A DNA stretch of 50,021 nt from Grimontia marina (GCF_900060185.1 NZ_FIZY01000038.1:1-50021); one strand, 5' to 3'; positions 7,297 through 19,182 are shown, counted from the stretch's first letter. Translations and numbers: made by a program. The notes: a model not told the origin generated them from the sequence alone.

Positions 7297-7776
7297 TTAC
7301 CCCTCCTTGCCGATTACGGCAAATTTTCCTTGTGTCAGTGAGAGTAAATCTGATGGAGAAAGTTCAATTTCAAGCCCACGCTTGCCTGCGCTGACATAAA
7401 TAGTTTCAAAGGCTTGTGCACTCTCATCTAAAAGCGTTGGTAAGCGCCGTTTTTGCCCTAGCGGACTGATACCACCCACCACATAGCCAGTAGTCTTTTC
7501 TGCAATCGCTGGATTCGCCATTTCTGCCTTTTTCGCGCCCGCCGCTTTCGCCGCTGCTTTTAAATCCAACTGGCCGGAAACCGGCACAATGGCAACAGCC
7601 AGCTTTTTCGGGTCACCGTTCATCGCAAACAGTAGGGTTTTGAAGACACGCGCTGGGTCTTGCCCCATCACACTTGCCGCCTCCAATCCAAAGTTGCTAT
7701 TGTTCGGATCATGCTCGTAGCTGTGAACATGAAAATGAATACCCGATTTTTCCGCCAGTGTGATTGCCGGTGTCAT
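7297..7776 (-). CDS. ybaK: YbaK-type Cys-tRNA(Pro)/Cys-tRNA(Cys) deacylase
   Basis: A cytoplasmic trans-editing enzyme that hydrolyses cysteine mischarged on tRNA-Pro (family knowledge). 159 residues, the normal length. The INS-like fold is marked by [11 protein letters not shown] around residues 40-50, including the conserved catalytic lysine of YbaK proteins, then [20 protein letters not shown] and the [20 protein letters not shown] block around 97-116. It is the first gene of a three-gene operon with a secreted LprI-like protein and a LysE exporter. No functional link among the three is obvious. Confidence 0.9.
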   Translation of the reverse strand: MTPAITLAEKSGIHFHVHSYEHDPNNSNFGLEAASVMGQDPARVFKTLLFAMNGDPKKLAVAIVPVSGQLDLKAAAKAAGAKKAEMANPAIAEKTTGYVVGGISPLGQKRRLPTLLDESAQAFETIYVSAGKRGLEIELSPSDLLSLTQGKFAVIGKEG

Positions 7777-7840
7777 ACCTTTTCTCTCTGATTCTGCTCT
7801 TGAGATGAGCCGCGTTATCTCGCTGATAATGACATAAAAA

Positions 7841-7862
7841 AAGGCACTGTCACCAGTGCCTT
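7841..7862 (-). terminator. Rho-independent terminator of nutA
   Basis: Nine-bp stem aaggcactg / cagtgcctt with a 4-nt loop. On the minus strand it is followed by a run of seven T (plus-strand A run 7836-7842). It lies between nutA and the ybaK operon, both on the minus strand. Confidence 0.8.
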
Positions 7863-7903
7863 TTCGTCTCTATAACGAGTTTGTCCGCGATGGGACAATG
7901 TGA

Positions 7904-9580
7904 TTACTTGTAAGTAATTTCACCGTTTGGCGCATACTTGTTCACATCGATTGGAGAGTTCTTCTCCAGGTAATCTTTCAGCACTTCAGCATCCACAAAA
8001 CCCGTGTTCACATTACCTGGGTGGCCAGTCAGTTTCGGATAGCCGTCACCGCCTGCTGCGTTGTAGCTAGGCATGGTAAAGCGGTAAGTTTTGTTTGCGT
8101 CCAGCGGTTCACCGCCGATCACAACGTCACTCACACCATCAGGTGATACCGTCATTGAGATGCCATAGAACTGCGCGTAAGCACCTGAGTCAACTGGCTT
8201 GGTTGCCACTTCGTTCAGGTAATCCAGCACTTCTGCACCGCTCATGTCGGTGTAAGTCACCATGTTCGCAAATGGTTGAACGGTCAGCACGTCTTTGTAG
8301 GTCACATCACCTTCTTCGATTGACGCACGCACACCACCTGAGTTCATTACCGAGAAGTCTGCTTTCGCACGATCTTTGTGGGCTGCAGCAATCAGACGGC
8401 CAAGGTTAGTTTGCTGGAAGCGAACCACGTTACGCTCGCCCTGCAGATGACCATTGGTTTCTGCAATTTTCACGTTCAGCTGTTCCTGACCTTTCTCCTG
8501 ATATGGCTTCAGGAAGTCATACAATGCTTTGTCTTTTGGAATCTCGTTTTGGATGAATACACGCTTAGACTCGCCGTTAACCTTGATTTTCTTTTTCAGG
8601 TTCACAGGAATCAGGTCGTAAGACACCAGGTTCAGTTCGCCGTTGCGGAATTCAAAATCCGCTTTACCCACGTACTTGCCCCACTCGTGCGCCTGAACAA
8701 TCCAGGTACCGTTTTGGTTATCTGGCTTACACTCGTCGCCCGGCTTGAACGACTTGTTGTACATGTTCGGGCCTTCCATACAGACAGGCTCTTGTGAGTG
8801 GCCACCCACAATCATGTCCAACGAACCTTCATTAAGGTAACGTGCCAGTGCCACATCACCCGGTGCGTTGATACCGCGGTTGCCATCTTCATAGTGGCCC
8901 ATGTGTGTCGCTGCAATGATAATGTCAGGGTTTTCGGTTTCTTCCAGCTCAGCAATCAGCTTTTTTGCTTCTTCTTTTGGATCGCGAAAGTCCAGCTCAC
9001 CGATAAACTCAGGGTTACCGATTTTCGCAGTGTCTTCTGTTGTCAGACCGATCACAGCGATACGCAGACCGTTGCGCTCAAAGATTTGGTAAGCCTGATA
9101 TTTACGCTCGCCAGTGGCTTTGTCGTAGATGTTTGCTGACAGCATTGGGAAGTCAGCCCATTCCATTTGCTGATCAAGCACTTCAAGTGGATTATCGAAT
9201 TCGTGGTTACCCAATGCCATCGCGTCATAACCTATCATGGTCATGCCTTTGAAATCTGGTTCTGCATCTTGCAGATCAGACTCAGGAACACCGGTGTTGA
9301 TATCACCACCGGACAACAGCAGTACCGTCGCACCTTGTTCTTCAGATTCCTCACGCAGGTCATCAATCAGCGTCTTACGCGCTGCCATACCGTATTCGCC
9401 GTGACGGTTGTGCCAAAAGCGGCCGTGATTATCATTGGTGTGAAGAATGGTCACTTTGTAAGTGGTATCTGGTTGCCAACCTGGTACAACTTCCGTTGTT
9501 TGGGTTGTGGTTGAACAGCCTGCCAGAGCGGCAAGCAGTGCAGCGCTGATCGCTGCCTTCAGAGAGAGGCGTTCCTTCAT
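7904..9580 (-). CDS. nutA: 5'-nucleotidase / UDP-sugar hydrolase lipoprotein (NutA/UshA type)
   Basis: Hydrolyses external nucleotides to nucleosides and phosphate. 558 residues. A lipoprotein signal ends in LAALAGC (lipid-modified C22), as in Vibrio NutA but unlike soluble periplasmic E. coli UshA. The metallophosphoesterase domain shows LHTNDNHGRF (D50, H52), LLSGGD (D93), GNHEFD (N125, H126), an AATHMGHY block and VGGHSQE. The C-terminal nucleotidase domain has NSGGVRASI and YNAAGGDGYP, which hold the substrate. Residues in both metal sites are present. The gene has its own terminator, and a strong hairpin lies 24 nt before the start codon. Confidence 0.92.
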   Translation of the reverse strand: MKERLSLKAAISAALLAALAGCSTTTQTTEVVPGWQPDTTYKVTILHTNDNHGRFWHNRHGEYGMAARKTLIDDLREESEEQGATVLLLSGGDINTGVPESDLQDAEPDFKGMTMIGYDAMALGNHEFDNPLEVLDQQMEWADFPMLSANIYDKATGERKYQAYQIFERNGLRIAVIGLTTEDTAKIGNPEFIGELDFRDPKEEAKKLIAELEETENPDIIIAATHMGHYEDGNRGINAPGDVALARYLNEGSLDMIVGGHSQEPVCMEGPNMYNKSFKPGDECKPDNQNGTWIVQAHEWGKYVGKADFEFRNGELNLVSYDLIPVNLKKKIKVNGESKRVFIQNEIPKDKALYDFLKPYQEKGQEQLNVKIAETNGHLQGERNVVRFQQTNLGRLIAAAHKDRAKADFSVMNSGGVRASIEEGDVTYKDVLTVQPFANMVTYTDMSGAEVLDYLNEVATKPVDSGAYAQFYGISMTVSPDGVSDVVIGGEPLDANKTYRFTMPSYNAAGGDGYPKLTGHPGNVNTGFVDAEVLKDYLEKNSPIDVNKYAPNGEITYK

Positions 9581-9603
9581 GGTGATACCTATTATCTGTG
9601 AGG

Positions 9604-9631
9604 CAGCATGAAAGCGTTTACTTTCATGCTG
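9604..9631 (-). promoter_or_regulatory. 11-bp perfect hairpin in the nutA leader
   Basis: Stem cagcatgaaag / ctttcatgctg with a 6-nt loop, ending 24 nt before the nutA start codon. No U tract follows on either strand, so it does not look like a standard terminator for the upstream antiporter gene. It may affect nutA mRNA stability or translation. Confidence 0.4.
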
Positions 9632-9782
9632 TGGGGTTTAACCTAGACTGCTTTTATTTTCACGAAGTAGTCTAAATAGTTAAACTTGGCATCACATAGA
9701 ACTTTCAAGAAAGTGCCATCCAGATCACTGAAAAACACCTCAATTGCGGGAAAATCAGCTGCAATTAAAGTATTTGTATTGG

Positions 9783-11138
9783 TTATCTAGACAGATACTG
9801 TCCTTTACTGCGTGCAATCGCAAAGCCTGCTGAGATCGCAAGCAAGAAACAGTAATAAGACTGGCTTACGACACTCAGAGGGGACAATTCAAAGATTGAG
9901 CCAAGCAATAAAGCCTGCGCACCGTAAGGCAGAAGCCCCTGAATTACACAAGAAAAGATATCCAGCAAGCTGGCACTGCGTTTCGGTGAAACATCGTGCA
10001 GGGTAGCCAGCTCTTTCGCCACACCGCCAGCCACAATAATCGCAACCGTATTGTTTGCCGTACAAAGGTTGGTCATGCTTACCAGCGATGCAATACCGGC
10101 TTCGCTGGCTCGTGGTGAGCCTTTTTCTGTTTCCTTATCTGCACGTGACAGGATCAGTTTGCTCAGTTTATCCGTCACAAACGCCAAACCACCCTGTTGG
10201 CGCATCAATTCCGCCAAACCGCCAATCAGCAACGACAACAAGAAGATTTCCTGCATATTGCCAAAGCCTTTGTAGATGTCCTGACTGAACGTCATCACGC
10301 TATAGTCAGCGGTCTTTACCATACCAACGATACCCGCAAACAGAATGCCGATGGTCAATACAACAAATACGTTCATGCCGTAGACCGCAAGCGCTAGGAT
10401 CGTCAAGTAAGGAAGCACCGCCAGCCAATCGATTTCACCGGAAACTGGCGCTTGAGTTACTTCATTGGCAAAGAAGAAAATCACCAAAGCCACCAATGCA
10501 GCAGGCACTGCGATTTTGACATTTTCACGGAACTTGTCTTTCATGTGGCAGCCCTGTGAGCGCGTCGCAGCGATCGTGGTGTCTGAGATGATAGAAAGAT
10601 TGTCACCAAACATCGCACCGCTCAACACCACCCCCGACATCAATGCAGCATCAATACCTGTCGTATCAGCAATGCCCAAAGCGACAGGCGCAACTGCTGC
10701 GATGGTGCCCATCGATGTACCCATCGCTGTTGCGATGAAAGCAGAAATCAAAAACAGGCCTGGCAGAATAAAGCTTGAAGGAAGAATGGCTAACCCCAGA
10801 TTAACCGTTGCATCCACACCGCCAGTCGCTTTTGCTACCGCAGAGAAAGCCCCCGCCAGTAAGTAAATCAAGCACATCGCGGTAATATCGCGATGGGAAA
10901 CGCCTTCAATAAACTGACCAATCGCGCCGTTGAGCTTTTCTTTACTCATCAGCACAGCAAGCATGATAGCGGGCAACACCGCTATCGGGGCTGGAAGTTG
11001 GTAAAAGGCGAATTCGACATTCTGAGTCGAAAAGTAAATGCCCGTCCCTATAAACAGGCACAAGAAAAGCCCAAAGGGCAAAAGTGAGCTCGCTGATGGC
11101 GCAATGTTTGTTTGCTTCTGTGTCATGTTGCGTTGCAT
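9783..11138 (-). CDS. NhaC-type sodium/proton antiporter
   Basis: An integral inner-membrane protein of 451 residues with about ten to twelve hydrophobic segments. The central signature MSGVVLSGAMFGDNLSIISD (about residues 165-185) carries the paired charged and polar residues typical of NhaC / YuiF-like carriers, and a repeat-like region TNLCTANNTVAIIVAGGVAKE lies in the second half. Members exchange Na+ or a carboxylate/amino acid for protons; the substrate is not certain. An alternative start four codons in (ATG 11126) is possible; neither start has a clear Shine-Dalgarno. It lies upstream of nutA on the same strand, 202 bp away, and probably is transcribed separately. Confidence 0.8.
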   Translation of the reverse strand: MQRNMTQKQTNIAPSASSLLPFGLFLCLFIGTGIYFSTQNVEFAFYQLPAPIAVLPAIMLAVLMSKEKLNGAIGQFIEGVSHRDITAMCLIYLLAGAFSAVAKATGGVDATVNLGLAILPSSFILPGLFLISAFIATAMGTSMGTIAAVAPVALGIADTTGIDAALMSGVVLSGAMFGDNLSIISDTTIAATRSQGCHMKDKFRENVKIAVPAALVALVIFFFANEVTQAPVSGEIDWLAVLPYLTILALAVYGMNVFVVLTIGILFAGIVGMVKTADYSVMTFSQDIYKGFGNMQEIFLLSLLIGGLAELMRQQGGLAFVTDKLSKLILSRADKETEKGSPRASEAGIASLVSMTNLCTANNTVAIIVAGGVAKELATLHDVSPKRSASLLDIFSCVIQGLLPYGAQALLLGSIFELSPLSVVSQSYYCFLLAISAGFAIARSKGQYLSR

Positions 11139-11455
11139 ATTTTCGTGAAGTGAAACGCAGAGTAATCTTAAAGCGATAGGCCGTCAACAAATAGACGTCT
11201 AAACGTCCAAGCTATTTTGTAACAGCAGAAATCTCTCTGAAAAACATCTGCAAACGGTAATATTTATCCCTTCGCCTCAGCCTTGTGAAAATGACTGATG
11301 CAAGCTCACATTCTCTGAGCTTAAAACAGCAAAAAATCGCGCACTTCCCCTCAAGCAACCGTTCCGTAGGTCGATATAGAATTTTGTGTGGAAAAGAATA
11401 ATTCTCAGCACAACCCACCTCAATTTTTCAAAGAGTTCGATGCAAGGAACGTAAC
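11139..11455. other. Divergent promoter region between the antiporter and chemoreceptor genes
   Basis: 317 bp between divergent genes. A reverse-strand frame of 68 codons inside it has no family resemblance and no ribosome site, so it is not called. I see no clear operator palindrome or terminator. Confidence 0.5.
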
Positions 11456-13330
11456 ATGACGCTGACTCTCAAGCAGAAGCTGATAGGTACCTGCCTTGTC
11501 GCCGTGGTGGCGATGGCAACCGCCCTGTCTTTCTTGGCTGCAAAGCAATTATCTACCCAGACTCAACAAGGCTTGGAAAATCGTGTGGAAAGCATGTCTC
11601 AAGTCGCCCGTGTTGGCTTTGCCAATTGGCTGGAGGCTCACGATGTGGCGATGGAAGGCTATGTGGAGACCCTACCCCACGAGGATGAAATCAATGCCTT
11701 GGAGATGCTCCAGGTTTCTGGTGACTTCGAGATGACTTTTTTTGCTCAAACTGATGGTGCCATAGCGCTTGCAAACGGAGCTAACATTGATATCGACCCT
11801 CGCCAACGCCCTTGGTATATAGAAGCTGTACGAGAAAACAAAACGATTTGTACCGCCCCTTACCGTGACGCCCTGACTGGAGAAACCATGGTGACACTGG
11901 CTACCCCGGTTTATCAGAGCGGAAAGCTTAAAGGTGTGGTTGGCGGTGACATCAGCCTTCGCAAGATTGTCAGTGACCTGTCTCAATTCAACTTCGGCGA
12001 CAATGCCTTCGGCATGTTGTTTGCAGAAGATGGTACGCTTATTGCCCATAACAACGCCTCACTGAACGGCAAACCGCTGACTCAATACAATCCGGCTCTT
12101 ACTCAGTCTGAGGTGCGTGAAGCTATGGCCCAAGGCGGCCTACTGAAAAGCTCTCTAAATGGCGATGAAAAGGCTTACTACTTCACAGAGCTTCCAGAAG
12201 CGAACTGGGTAATCGGTATTGAAGTCGATATGGGCACAGAGCTCTCCTCCCACAACTCAGCAGTAACCACCCTGATCCTGACAAGCTTTGCTGTCACCTT
12301 GGTAGTGCTTGCCCTGTCAGCCTGGTTGGTGAATGCGCTTTTCCGTGATCTTGTCCGCGTGTCGAAAGCGATGGAAGAAATTGCCAGCGGTGACGCAGAT
12401 CTGACTCAGCGTCTGACACCACATAGTAACGATGAAGTCGGCCAACTGGCGCATAACTTCAACACCTTCGTTGCCAACATGCACACCATGGTGACGCACC
12501 TGAAAAGTGTCGGTGAATCGCTCACTGAACAGGCAACTCATGCCGCCGAGCAAGCGAGTATGCGCAGCACCCGTATTCGTGGTCAGCAGGATGAAATCAA
12601 CATGGTGGCAACGGCTATCAACCAAATGGCCGCAGCTACCCAAGAGATCGCAGGTAGCGCGGAAAATACCGCTGAGCTTTCCAGGCAGGCTGTCGGTTGT
12701 TCAGAGGAAGGCGCCAATCAAGTGAACCAAAGCCAGCAATCCATCGGTAATCTGTCTACGGAAGTGGAATCTGCCACCAGCGTGATAGCGGAGCTAGACT
12801 CCCACACCCAGAGCATCAACTCTATTCTTTCCACCATCCAGGATATTGCCGAGCAAACCAACCTGCTGGCGCTAAATGCGGCGATTGAAGCAGCGCGTGC
12901 TGGTGAACAAGGCCGAGGCTTTGCCGTGGTTGCCGACGAAGTCCGCGTGTTGAGCCAGCGCACACACAACTCAACCCGCGAAATTCAGGCGACGATTGAA
13001 ACGCTGCAAAACACCACGCAGTCCGCTGTGAAAATCATGGAAGACAGCCGCCATCTGGCTACCACCAGCGTGGAAGACGCAAACTTCGCCACCAACAGCT
13101 TGTCGCAAATCACCACTTCGGTATCGACAATTAGCGACATGGCGACCCAGATTGCCTCTGCCGCTGAAGAGCAATCTTTAGTGACGGTAGAAATCACCCG
13201 CAACACGGAAGCCGTGCGCAATGCGTCGGATGAGTTGGCTCACGAAGCCAATCATGCAACAGAGCAAGCGACCGCGCTTTCGAGCCTGTCTCGTCAGCTC
13301 AATGACGAACTGGCCAGATTCAGGTTATAA
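11456..13330 (+). CDS. Methyl-accepting chemotaxis protein with dCache sensor
   Basis: A membrane chemoreceptor of 624 residues that passes ligand information to CheA/CheW. Order: TM1 at about 8-28; periplasmic double-Cache domain at about 35-265 with the RPWY motif at 118-121 and [17 protein letters not shown] after it, a pattern common in amino-acid sensors; TM2 at about 270-293; HAMP at 294-347; then the coiled-coil signalling domain with its hairpin tip around [19 protein letters not shown] (about 465-485). The C-terminus ends LARFRL without a CheR/CheB tethering pentapeptide. The start follows a purine-rich gcaaggaacgta. A lone gene with its own terminator; the ligand is unknown. Confidence 0.92.
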   Translation: MTLTLKQKLIGTCLVAVVAMATALSFLAAKQLSTQTQQGLENRVESMSQVARVGFANWLEAHDVAMEGYVETLPHEDEINALEMLQVSGDFEMTFFAQTDGAIALANGANIDIDPRQRPWYIEAVRENKTICTAPYRDALTGETMVTLATPVYQSGKLKGVVGGDISLRKIVSDLSQFNFGDNAFGMLFAEDGTLIAHNNASLNGKPLTQYNPALTQSEVREAMAQGGLLKSSLNGDEKAYYFTELPEANWVIGIEVDMGTELSSHNSAVTTLILTSFAVTLVVLALSAWLVNALFRDLVRVSKAMEEIASGDADLTQRLTPHSNDEVGQLAHNFNTFVANMHTMVTHLKSVGESLTEQATHAAEQASMRSTRIRGQQDEINMVATAINQMAAATQEIAGSAENTAELSRQAVGCSEEGANQVNQSQQSIGNLSTEVESATSVIAELDSHTQSINSILSTIQDIAEQTNLLALNAAIEAARAGEQGRGFAVVADEVRVLSQRTHNSTREIQATIETLQNTTQSAVKIMEDSRHLATTSVEDANFATNSLSQITTSVSTISDMATQIASAAEEQSLVTVEITRNTEAVRNASDELAHEANHATEQATALSSLSRQLNDELARFRL

Positions 13331-13358
13331 CGTTCGGACACTCAATCGCAGACACGAA

Positions 13359-13382
13359 AAAGCCGGCGCATGCGCCGGCTTT
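13359..13382. terminator. Bidirectional terminator between chemoreceptor gene and kdsA
   Basis: Perfect palindrome aaagccggcgca / tgcgccggcttt with A run before and T-rich run after, placed between convergent genes. Confidence 0.85.
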
Positions 13383-13407
13383 CTTTTATCTCTCTGACAT
13401 TCAATCC

Positions 13408-15085
<1,678 letters not shown>

Positions 15086-15087
15086 TT

Positions 15088-15471
15088 TTACCCCAACAGC
15101 TGTGGTGTTTTAGTGATAGCCAAATTCGCAGCGGCAAATACCCAACCTAAAGCACCAAAGAAAGCAAAGAGTCGGAACATGGTTCCCTGACTGTATTTCA
15201 TGGCAACAAAACCAAGGGCGATGTATGCCAGAACACACGTCAGTTTTTCAGTCATCCACATCCCTTGAGGCGTGAACGGATAGAAACCGGTGACAAAAAT
15301 CAGTGCCACACCGGTTCCCAGCAAAATGGTATCAATCACGTGAGGGACGACCTTCACCCATTTCTTCTCAAGCATTTTGCTGTCCATCATGCGCCATGCA
15401 AAACGGATGATAAACAGGATCACGCTCAAGGCGATAAACATCAGGTGAGTATGCTTCAATGCAACGTACAT
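15088..15471 (-). CDS. sirB2: SirB2 family inner-membrane protein
   Basis: 127 residues with four hydrophobic segments: TM1 about 7-25 (LMFIALSVILFIIRFAW), TM2 about 44-64, TM3 about 75-93, TM4 about 100-118. Between TM1 and TM2 lies the conserved KVVPHVIDTILLGTGVAL stretch of the SirB family. Function is unknown despite the historical link of the name to SirA. It is encoded between prmC (40 bp) and sirB1 (2 bp) in the hemA-kdsA cluster. Confidence 0.88.
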   Translation of the reverse strand: MYVALKHTHLMFIALSVILFIIRFAWRMMDSKMLEKKWVKVVPHVIDTILLGTGVALIFVTGFYPFTPQGMWMTEKLTCVLAYIALGFVAMKYSQGTMFRLFAFFGALGWVFAAANLAITKTPQLLG

Positions 15472-15511
15472 AATTCCGTAGGTCTCTCTTTTTGATTTAT
15501 TGTTTTGGGTT

Positions 15512-16357
15512 TTAGCGAATAAAACGCCCTAAGGTAACACGATCCAGCCCAGCATAATCGTGCTGCGTCTCAACATCGCTGAATCCTGCATCAGAAAAAA
15601 TCGCACGAACCGCTTCGCCCTGATCGTAGCCATGCTCGATAAGCAGCCAGCCATTATCTGTCAGATACTCAGGACTCTGCTGACAGATGATACGGATATC
15701 CGCTAAACCGTGGTCATCCGCAATCAATGCAGACTTCGGTTCAAACCGAACGTCACCCTGCGAAAGGTGCGGGTCTTCCGGATCGATATAAGGCGGGTTG
15801 CTGACAATCATGGCAAAGCGATGCTCAGGCACATTGCCAAACCAGCTACTTTGCATAAATTGGGCATTGATGATGCCGTTTTCAAGCTTGTTGCGTTCAG
15901 CCAGTGCAACCGCCTCATCACGAAGGTCAACGCCAGTCACGGCCATATCTTTGCGCTCACTGGCAATCGCCAACGCAATCGCCCCCGTACCTGTGCCCAG
16001 ATCCAACACAGAGCTCTCACCTTGTGGTAAACGCTCCAATGCCAGTTCTACCAACCTTTCTGTATCCGGTCTTGGGATCAGGGTGCTGGGCTCCACGTTC
16101 AGGCGTAGCGACCAGAAATCACGGTACCCGATAATGTAAGCAACGGGCTCGCCGACTTTGCGACGCTCAAGCAGTCCGTTAAACGCAGCTTCCTCTTCGT
16201 CGCTCAGCGATTTATCTGACCAGGTGTAGAGGTAACTGCTTGGCTTATCGAGGACATGACAAAGCAGCACAGAGGCATCAATGCGTGGAGAGGGGCTTTG
16301 ATGCTCTGCTAACAAAAGCGCTGCATCACGCAGCGCATTTTCAATGCTGATTGGCAT
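15512..16357 (-). CDS. prmC: Release-factor glutamine methyltransferase
   Basis: Methylates the glutamine of the GGQ motif in release factors RF1 and RF2, raising termination efficiency. 281 residues; N-terminal helical recognition domain, then a Rossmann methyltransferase domain. SAM-binding motif VLDLGTGTGAIALAIA lies at about 119-134 and the catalytic NPPY motif (VSNPPYIDPEDPHL) near 187. The start overlaps the prfA stop by one base (TAATG), so the enzyme is translated with its substrate RF1. All key residues are present. Confidence 0.96.
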   Translation of the reverse strand: MPISIENALRDAALLLAEHQSPSPRIDASVLLCHVLDKPSSYLYTWSDKSLSDEEEAAFNGLLERRKVGEPVAYIIGYRDFWSLRLNVEPSTLIPRPDTERLVELALERLPQGESSVLDLGTGTGAIALAIASERKDMAVTGVDLRDEAVALAERNKLENGIINAQFMQSSWFGNVPEHRFAMIVSNPPYIDPEDPHLSQGDVRFEPKSALIADDHGLADIRIICQQSPEYLTDNGWLLIEHGYDQGEAVRAIFSDAGFSDVETQHDYAGLDRVTLGRFIR

Positions 16358-17445
16358 TAGTGTTGCTCAGCCAACGCCGCCAGTTGGTCTGCCTGGAACT
16401 CTTGGATGATTGGCTGGATCAGTGAATCCAGGTCGCCTTCCATCACTTCGTCCAAACGGTAAACCGTCAGGTTGATACGGTGGTCAGACACTCGGCCTTG
16501 CGGGTAGTTGTAAGTACGGATACGGTCTGAACGGTCACCGGAACCCAGCAGGTTACGGCGGGTGCTTGCCTGTTCCGCTGCACGTTTTTCTTCTTCTGCT
16601 TTGATCAAACGTGCCGCCAGAACAGCCATCGCTTTAGCTTTGTTCTTATGCTGTGAACGCTCGTCCTGACATTCCACCACGGTGCCGGTTGGCAAGTGGG
16701 TAATACGGATTGCCGAGTCAGTGGTGTTAACGTGCTGACCACCCGCTCCTGATGAACGGAAGGTATCAATTTTCAGATCAGCCGGATTAATTTCCGGGAT
16801 TTCTGCTTCAGGAATTTCCGGCAGGATAGCAACAGTACACGCTGAGGTATGAACACGGCCTTGAGATTCAGTAGCAGGAACACGCTGAACGCGGTGACCG
16901 CCTGACTCAAACTTCATCACACCGTAAGCACCTTCACCGCTTACTTTGGCAATCATTTCTTTGTAACCGCCATGCTCACCGTGGTTGGCGTTAACCACTT
17001 CAACACGCCAGCCTTTTTTCTCAGCAAAGCGGCTATAGCTGCGGAACAAGTCACCGGCAAAAATCGCTGCTTCATCACCGCCCGCACCCGCGCGGATCTC
17101 AAGGAAGCAGTTACGCTCATCGTTAGGATCTTTTGGCAGCAACAGCACCTGAAGCTCATCGCTCAGGCGTTCAATTTCCGCCTTTGCTGCTTTCACTTCT
17201 TCCTGCGCCATTTCGCGCATTTCAGGATCGTCTTCGTTCGCCATTTCCTGCGCCGCTTCCAGATCTTCTTCCGCTTGTTTGTAGGAAGTGAAGCATTTGG
17301 TCACCTCTTCAAGCTGGCTGTATTCTTTCGACAGTGAACGGAAACGGTCCTGGTCGGAGATAATACCCGGATCGCCAAGCAGATGTTGCACTTCTTCATA
17401 GCGCTCACTGAGTGCTTCCAGTTTCGCGATAATCGATGATTTCAT
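16357..17445 (-). CDS. prfA: Peptide chain release factor 1
   Basis: Reads UAA and UAG stop codons and triggers peptide release. 362 residues, near the E. coli length (360). The decoding motif PAT occurs in [20 protein letters not shown], and the catalytic GGQ in [20 protein letters not shown]. It lies 14 bp after hemA and overlaps prmC by one base, the normal enteric and Vibrio arrangement. Confidence 0.97.
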   Translation of the reverse strand: MKSSIIAKLEALSERYEEVQHLLGDPGIISDQDRFRSLSKEYSQLEEVTKCFTSYKQAEEDLEAAQEMANEDDPEMREMAQEEVKAAKAEIERLSDELQVLLLPKDPNDERNCFLEIRAGAGGDEAAIFAGDLFRSYSRFAEKKGWRVEVVNANHGEHGGYKEMIAKVSGEGAYGVMKFESGGHRVQRVPATESQGRVHTSACTVAILPEIPEAEIPEINPADLKIDTFRSSGAGGQHVNTTDSAIRITHLPTGTVVECQDERSQHKNKAKAMAVLAARLIKAEEEKRAAEQASTRRNLLGSGDRSDRIRTYNYPQGRVSDHRINLTVYRLDEVMEGDLDSLIQPIIQEFQADQLAALAEQH

Positions 17446-17459
17446 AGTGGGTCTTTAAA

Positions 17460-18719
17460 CTATTTCAGGGGATCCAGACCTAAGCTCTGACGTAGCGTTT
17501 CCAGTGTACGCTCGTCGCCATTTCTGGCAGCTTCCTGCATGGCCTGAGTAGGGGCATGGATCAGTTTATTGGTTAATTTATTGCTCAGCTCGGCAACCAC
17601 TTTCTGTGGGTCGGCACCACTGGCGAGGGCTTGTAAGCTCTTGCTGAGCAATTCATCTTTCAGTGCTTCCGAATGAGCACGGTATTGTTTGATGCTGTCC
17701 ACCGCTCCGCGGGAACGCATCCATGTCATAAAGCCTTCGCTTTCTTCATCAACAATCGCTTCCGCCTGAATCGCGGCCGCTTTTCGCTGCTCACGGTTAC
17801 GCTCAACAATCGAATGTAAATCGTCGACGGTGTACAGGTAAGCATCGTTCAGCTCACCCACTTCTTCTTCAATATCACGCGGCACGGCAATATCAATCAA
17901 CAGCATGGGTTGATGACGACGCGCTTTGATCGCTTTTTCCACCATGCCTTTACCGATGATTGGCAATGGCGCAGCCGTTGAGCTGATCACGATATCCGCT
18001 TTGTGCATGTGCTCTGGAATCTCTTCCAGAGAAATAATTTCCGCACCAAACGCCTCAGCGAATGGTTTAGCACGCTCGCGGGTGCGGTTGGCAACAATAA
18101 TGTTCTTACAGTCGTGCTCGAAAAGATGTTTGGCAACCAACTCGATGGTTTCACCTGCCCCTACCAGCAAAGCAGTAGAGGTTTCGAGCGACTCGAAAAT
18201 CTGACGCGCCAGCGAACAGGCTGCAAAAGCCACTGATACGGCATTGCCACCGATATCTGTTTCGGTGCGAACGCGCTTAGCCACGGTAAAGGTTTTGTGG
18301 AACAAACGCTCCAGCGAACCGTTTACTGAATTTTGCTCAACAGATTCTGCGTAGGCCTGTTTAACCTGCCCCAAGATCTGAGGCTCACCCAATACCAGAG
18401 AATCAAGGCCACTCGCCACTCGCATTAAATGCTGCGCCGCTGCTTGGTCATGGTGAGTATACAGGCAAGGAAGCAGTGCTTCGCTGTCGAGTTGATGGAA
18501 GTCCTGAAGCCAGTCCACGACGACGCCAGGGCTTGGCTGGTCAACTTCACAATAGATTTCAGTGCGGTTGCAGGTAGACACAATCACCCCACTCTGCACT
18601 ACCTGCTTTTCTTTCAGCTGGTGCAATGCATCGCGAAGTTGTTGCGGAGAAAAAGCGACTTTCTCACGCAGGTCGACCGCAGCGGTCTTGTGATTGATTC
18701 CGAGAACTAACAAGCTCAT
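17460..18719 (-). CDS. hemA: Glutamyl-tRNA reductase
   Basis: First committed step of tetrapyrrole synthesis by the C5 route: reduces glutamyl-tRNA to glutamate-1-semialdehyde with NADPH. 419 residues. The start [20 protein letters not shown] carries the N-terminal region used for heme-controlled proteolysis in enteric relatives. The catalytic cysteine lies in [15 protein letters not shown] (C50), followed by [13 protein letters not shown], the NADPH-binding [15 protein letters not shown] and the dimerisation helix at the C-terminus. Its ATG overlaps by one base the TAA of a 26-codon upstream ORF, so initiation may be coupled to that ORF. Confidence 0.97.
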   Translation of the reverse strand: MSLLVLGINHKTAAVDLREKVAFSPQQLRDALHQLKEKQVVQSGVIVSTCNRTEIYCEVDQPSPGVVVDWLQDFHQLDSEALLPCLYTHHDQAAAQHLMRVASGLDSLVLGEPQILGQVKQAYAESVEQNSVNGSLERLFHKTFTVAKRVRTETDIGGNAVSVAFAACSLARQIFESLETSTALLVGAGETIELVAKHLFEHDCKNIIVANRTRERAKPFAEAFGAEIISLEEIPEHMHKADIVISSTAAPLPIIGKGMVEKAIKARRHQPMLLIDIAVPRDIEEEVGELNDAYLYTVDDLHSIVERNREQRKAAAIQAEAIVDEESEGFMTWMRSRGAVDSIKQYRAHSEALKDELLSKSLQALASGADPQKVVAELSNKLTNKLIHAPTQAMQEAARNGDERTLETLRQSLGLDPLK

Positions 18720-18799
18720 TAAGCAGGTTTACCGACAGCACCAGATGAAATCCGAGCCGTGGATTTTACTTTATGGGCCCGTCGAATAAAAGATAACAT
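18719..18799 (-). CDS. 26-codon upstream ORF overlapping hemA (candidate leader peptide)
   Basis: On the minus strand an ATG at 18799 is preceded by a strong purine-rich site (agagggag, ending 3 nt before the ATG). The frame runs 26 sense codons and its TAA overlaps the hemA ATG as TAATG. The peptide starts [12 protein letters not shown] and is basic. This is the same TAATG junction seen between prfA and prmC. It could couple hemA translation to ribosomes already on the message, or act as a leader peptide. I know no described family for it. Support is the ribosome site and the exact overlap only. Confidence 0.4.
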   Translation of the reverse strand: MLSFIRRAHKVKSTARISSGAVGKPA

Positions 18800-18959
18800 T
18801 AGCTCCCTCTTCTCGCTAACAAGCAGAAGTGTGACTTTTCCGCTTTCGTAACAACATATTCGTCCATTTTTTCAACAAGTAACAAATTGCATTATGTGGC
18901 TTTGTCCAAGTGATGTGATATCTACATCGTATTGGAGAGATTTTTACCTCTGCCGCAGA

Positions 18960-19135
18960 TATACCCAAACAAACTGAAGATGCAGGATTCAGCGAGATTG
19001 ACTGGCGTTGTGATCGCGGCGTTCCTTTGCCGGTGTAGTCACCTCCATCAAAAAGGAACAACAAAGAGCACGGTGTCAGTCAACTCGCCCGAAGGGAGGC
19101 CCTCAATGCGAGCATCTTCTGGTTGTTTGGGTATA
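18960..19135 (+). repeat. Repeat family with tatacccaaac ends, 176-bp copy
   Basis: It begins tatacccaaac and ends gtttgggtata, a perfect 11-bp terminal inverted pair, with subterminal ctgaagatgc / gcatcttct also inverted. The body is nearly identical to the reverse complement of 23521-23786 but lacks about 90 bp near the right end. It lies between divergent hemA and lolB and ends 47 bp before the lolB start. A TATAAT at 19134-19139 straddles its edge and might act as a -10 box. Confidence 0.8.
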
Positions 19136-19182
19136 TAATCAGACCACTTCTCGACAGAGAAAACCGAAAACGGAGTTTGCCT

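Noticed and set aside
18816-19064. 82-codon reverse ORF upstream of hemA
   Set aside because: Most of it lies inside the tatacccaaac repeat, which has no conserved coding frame between its two copies.
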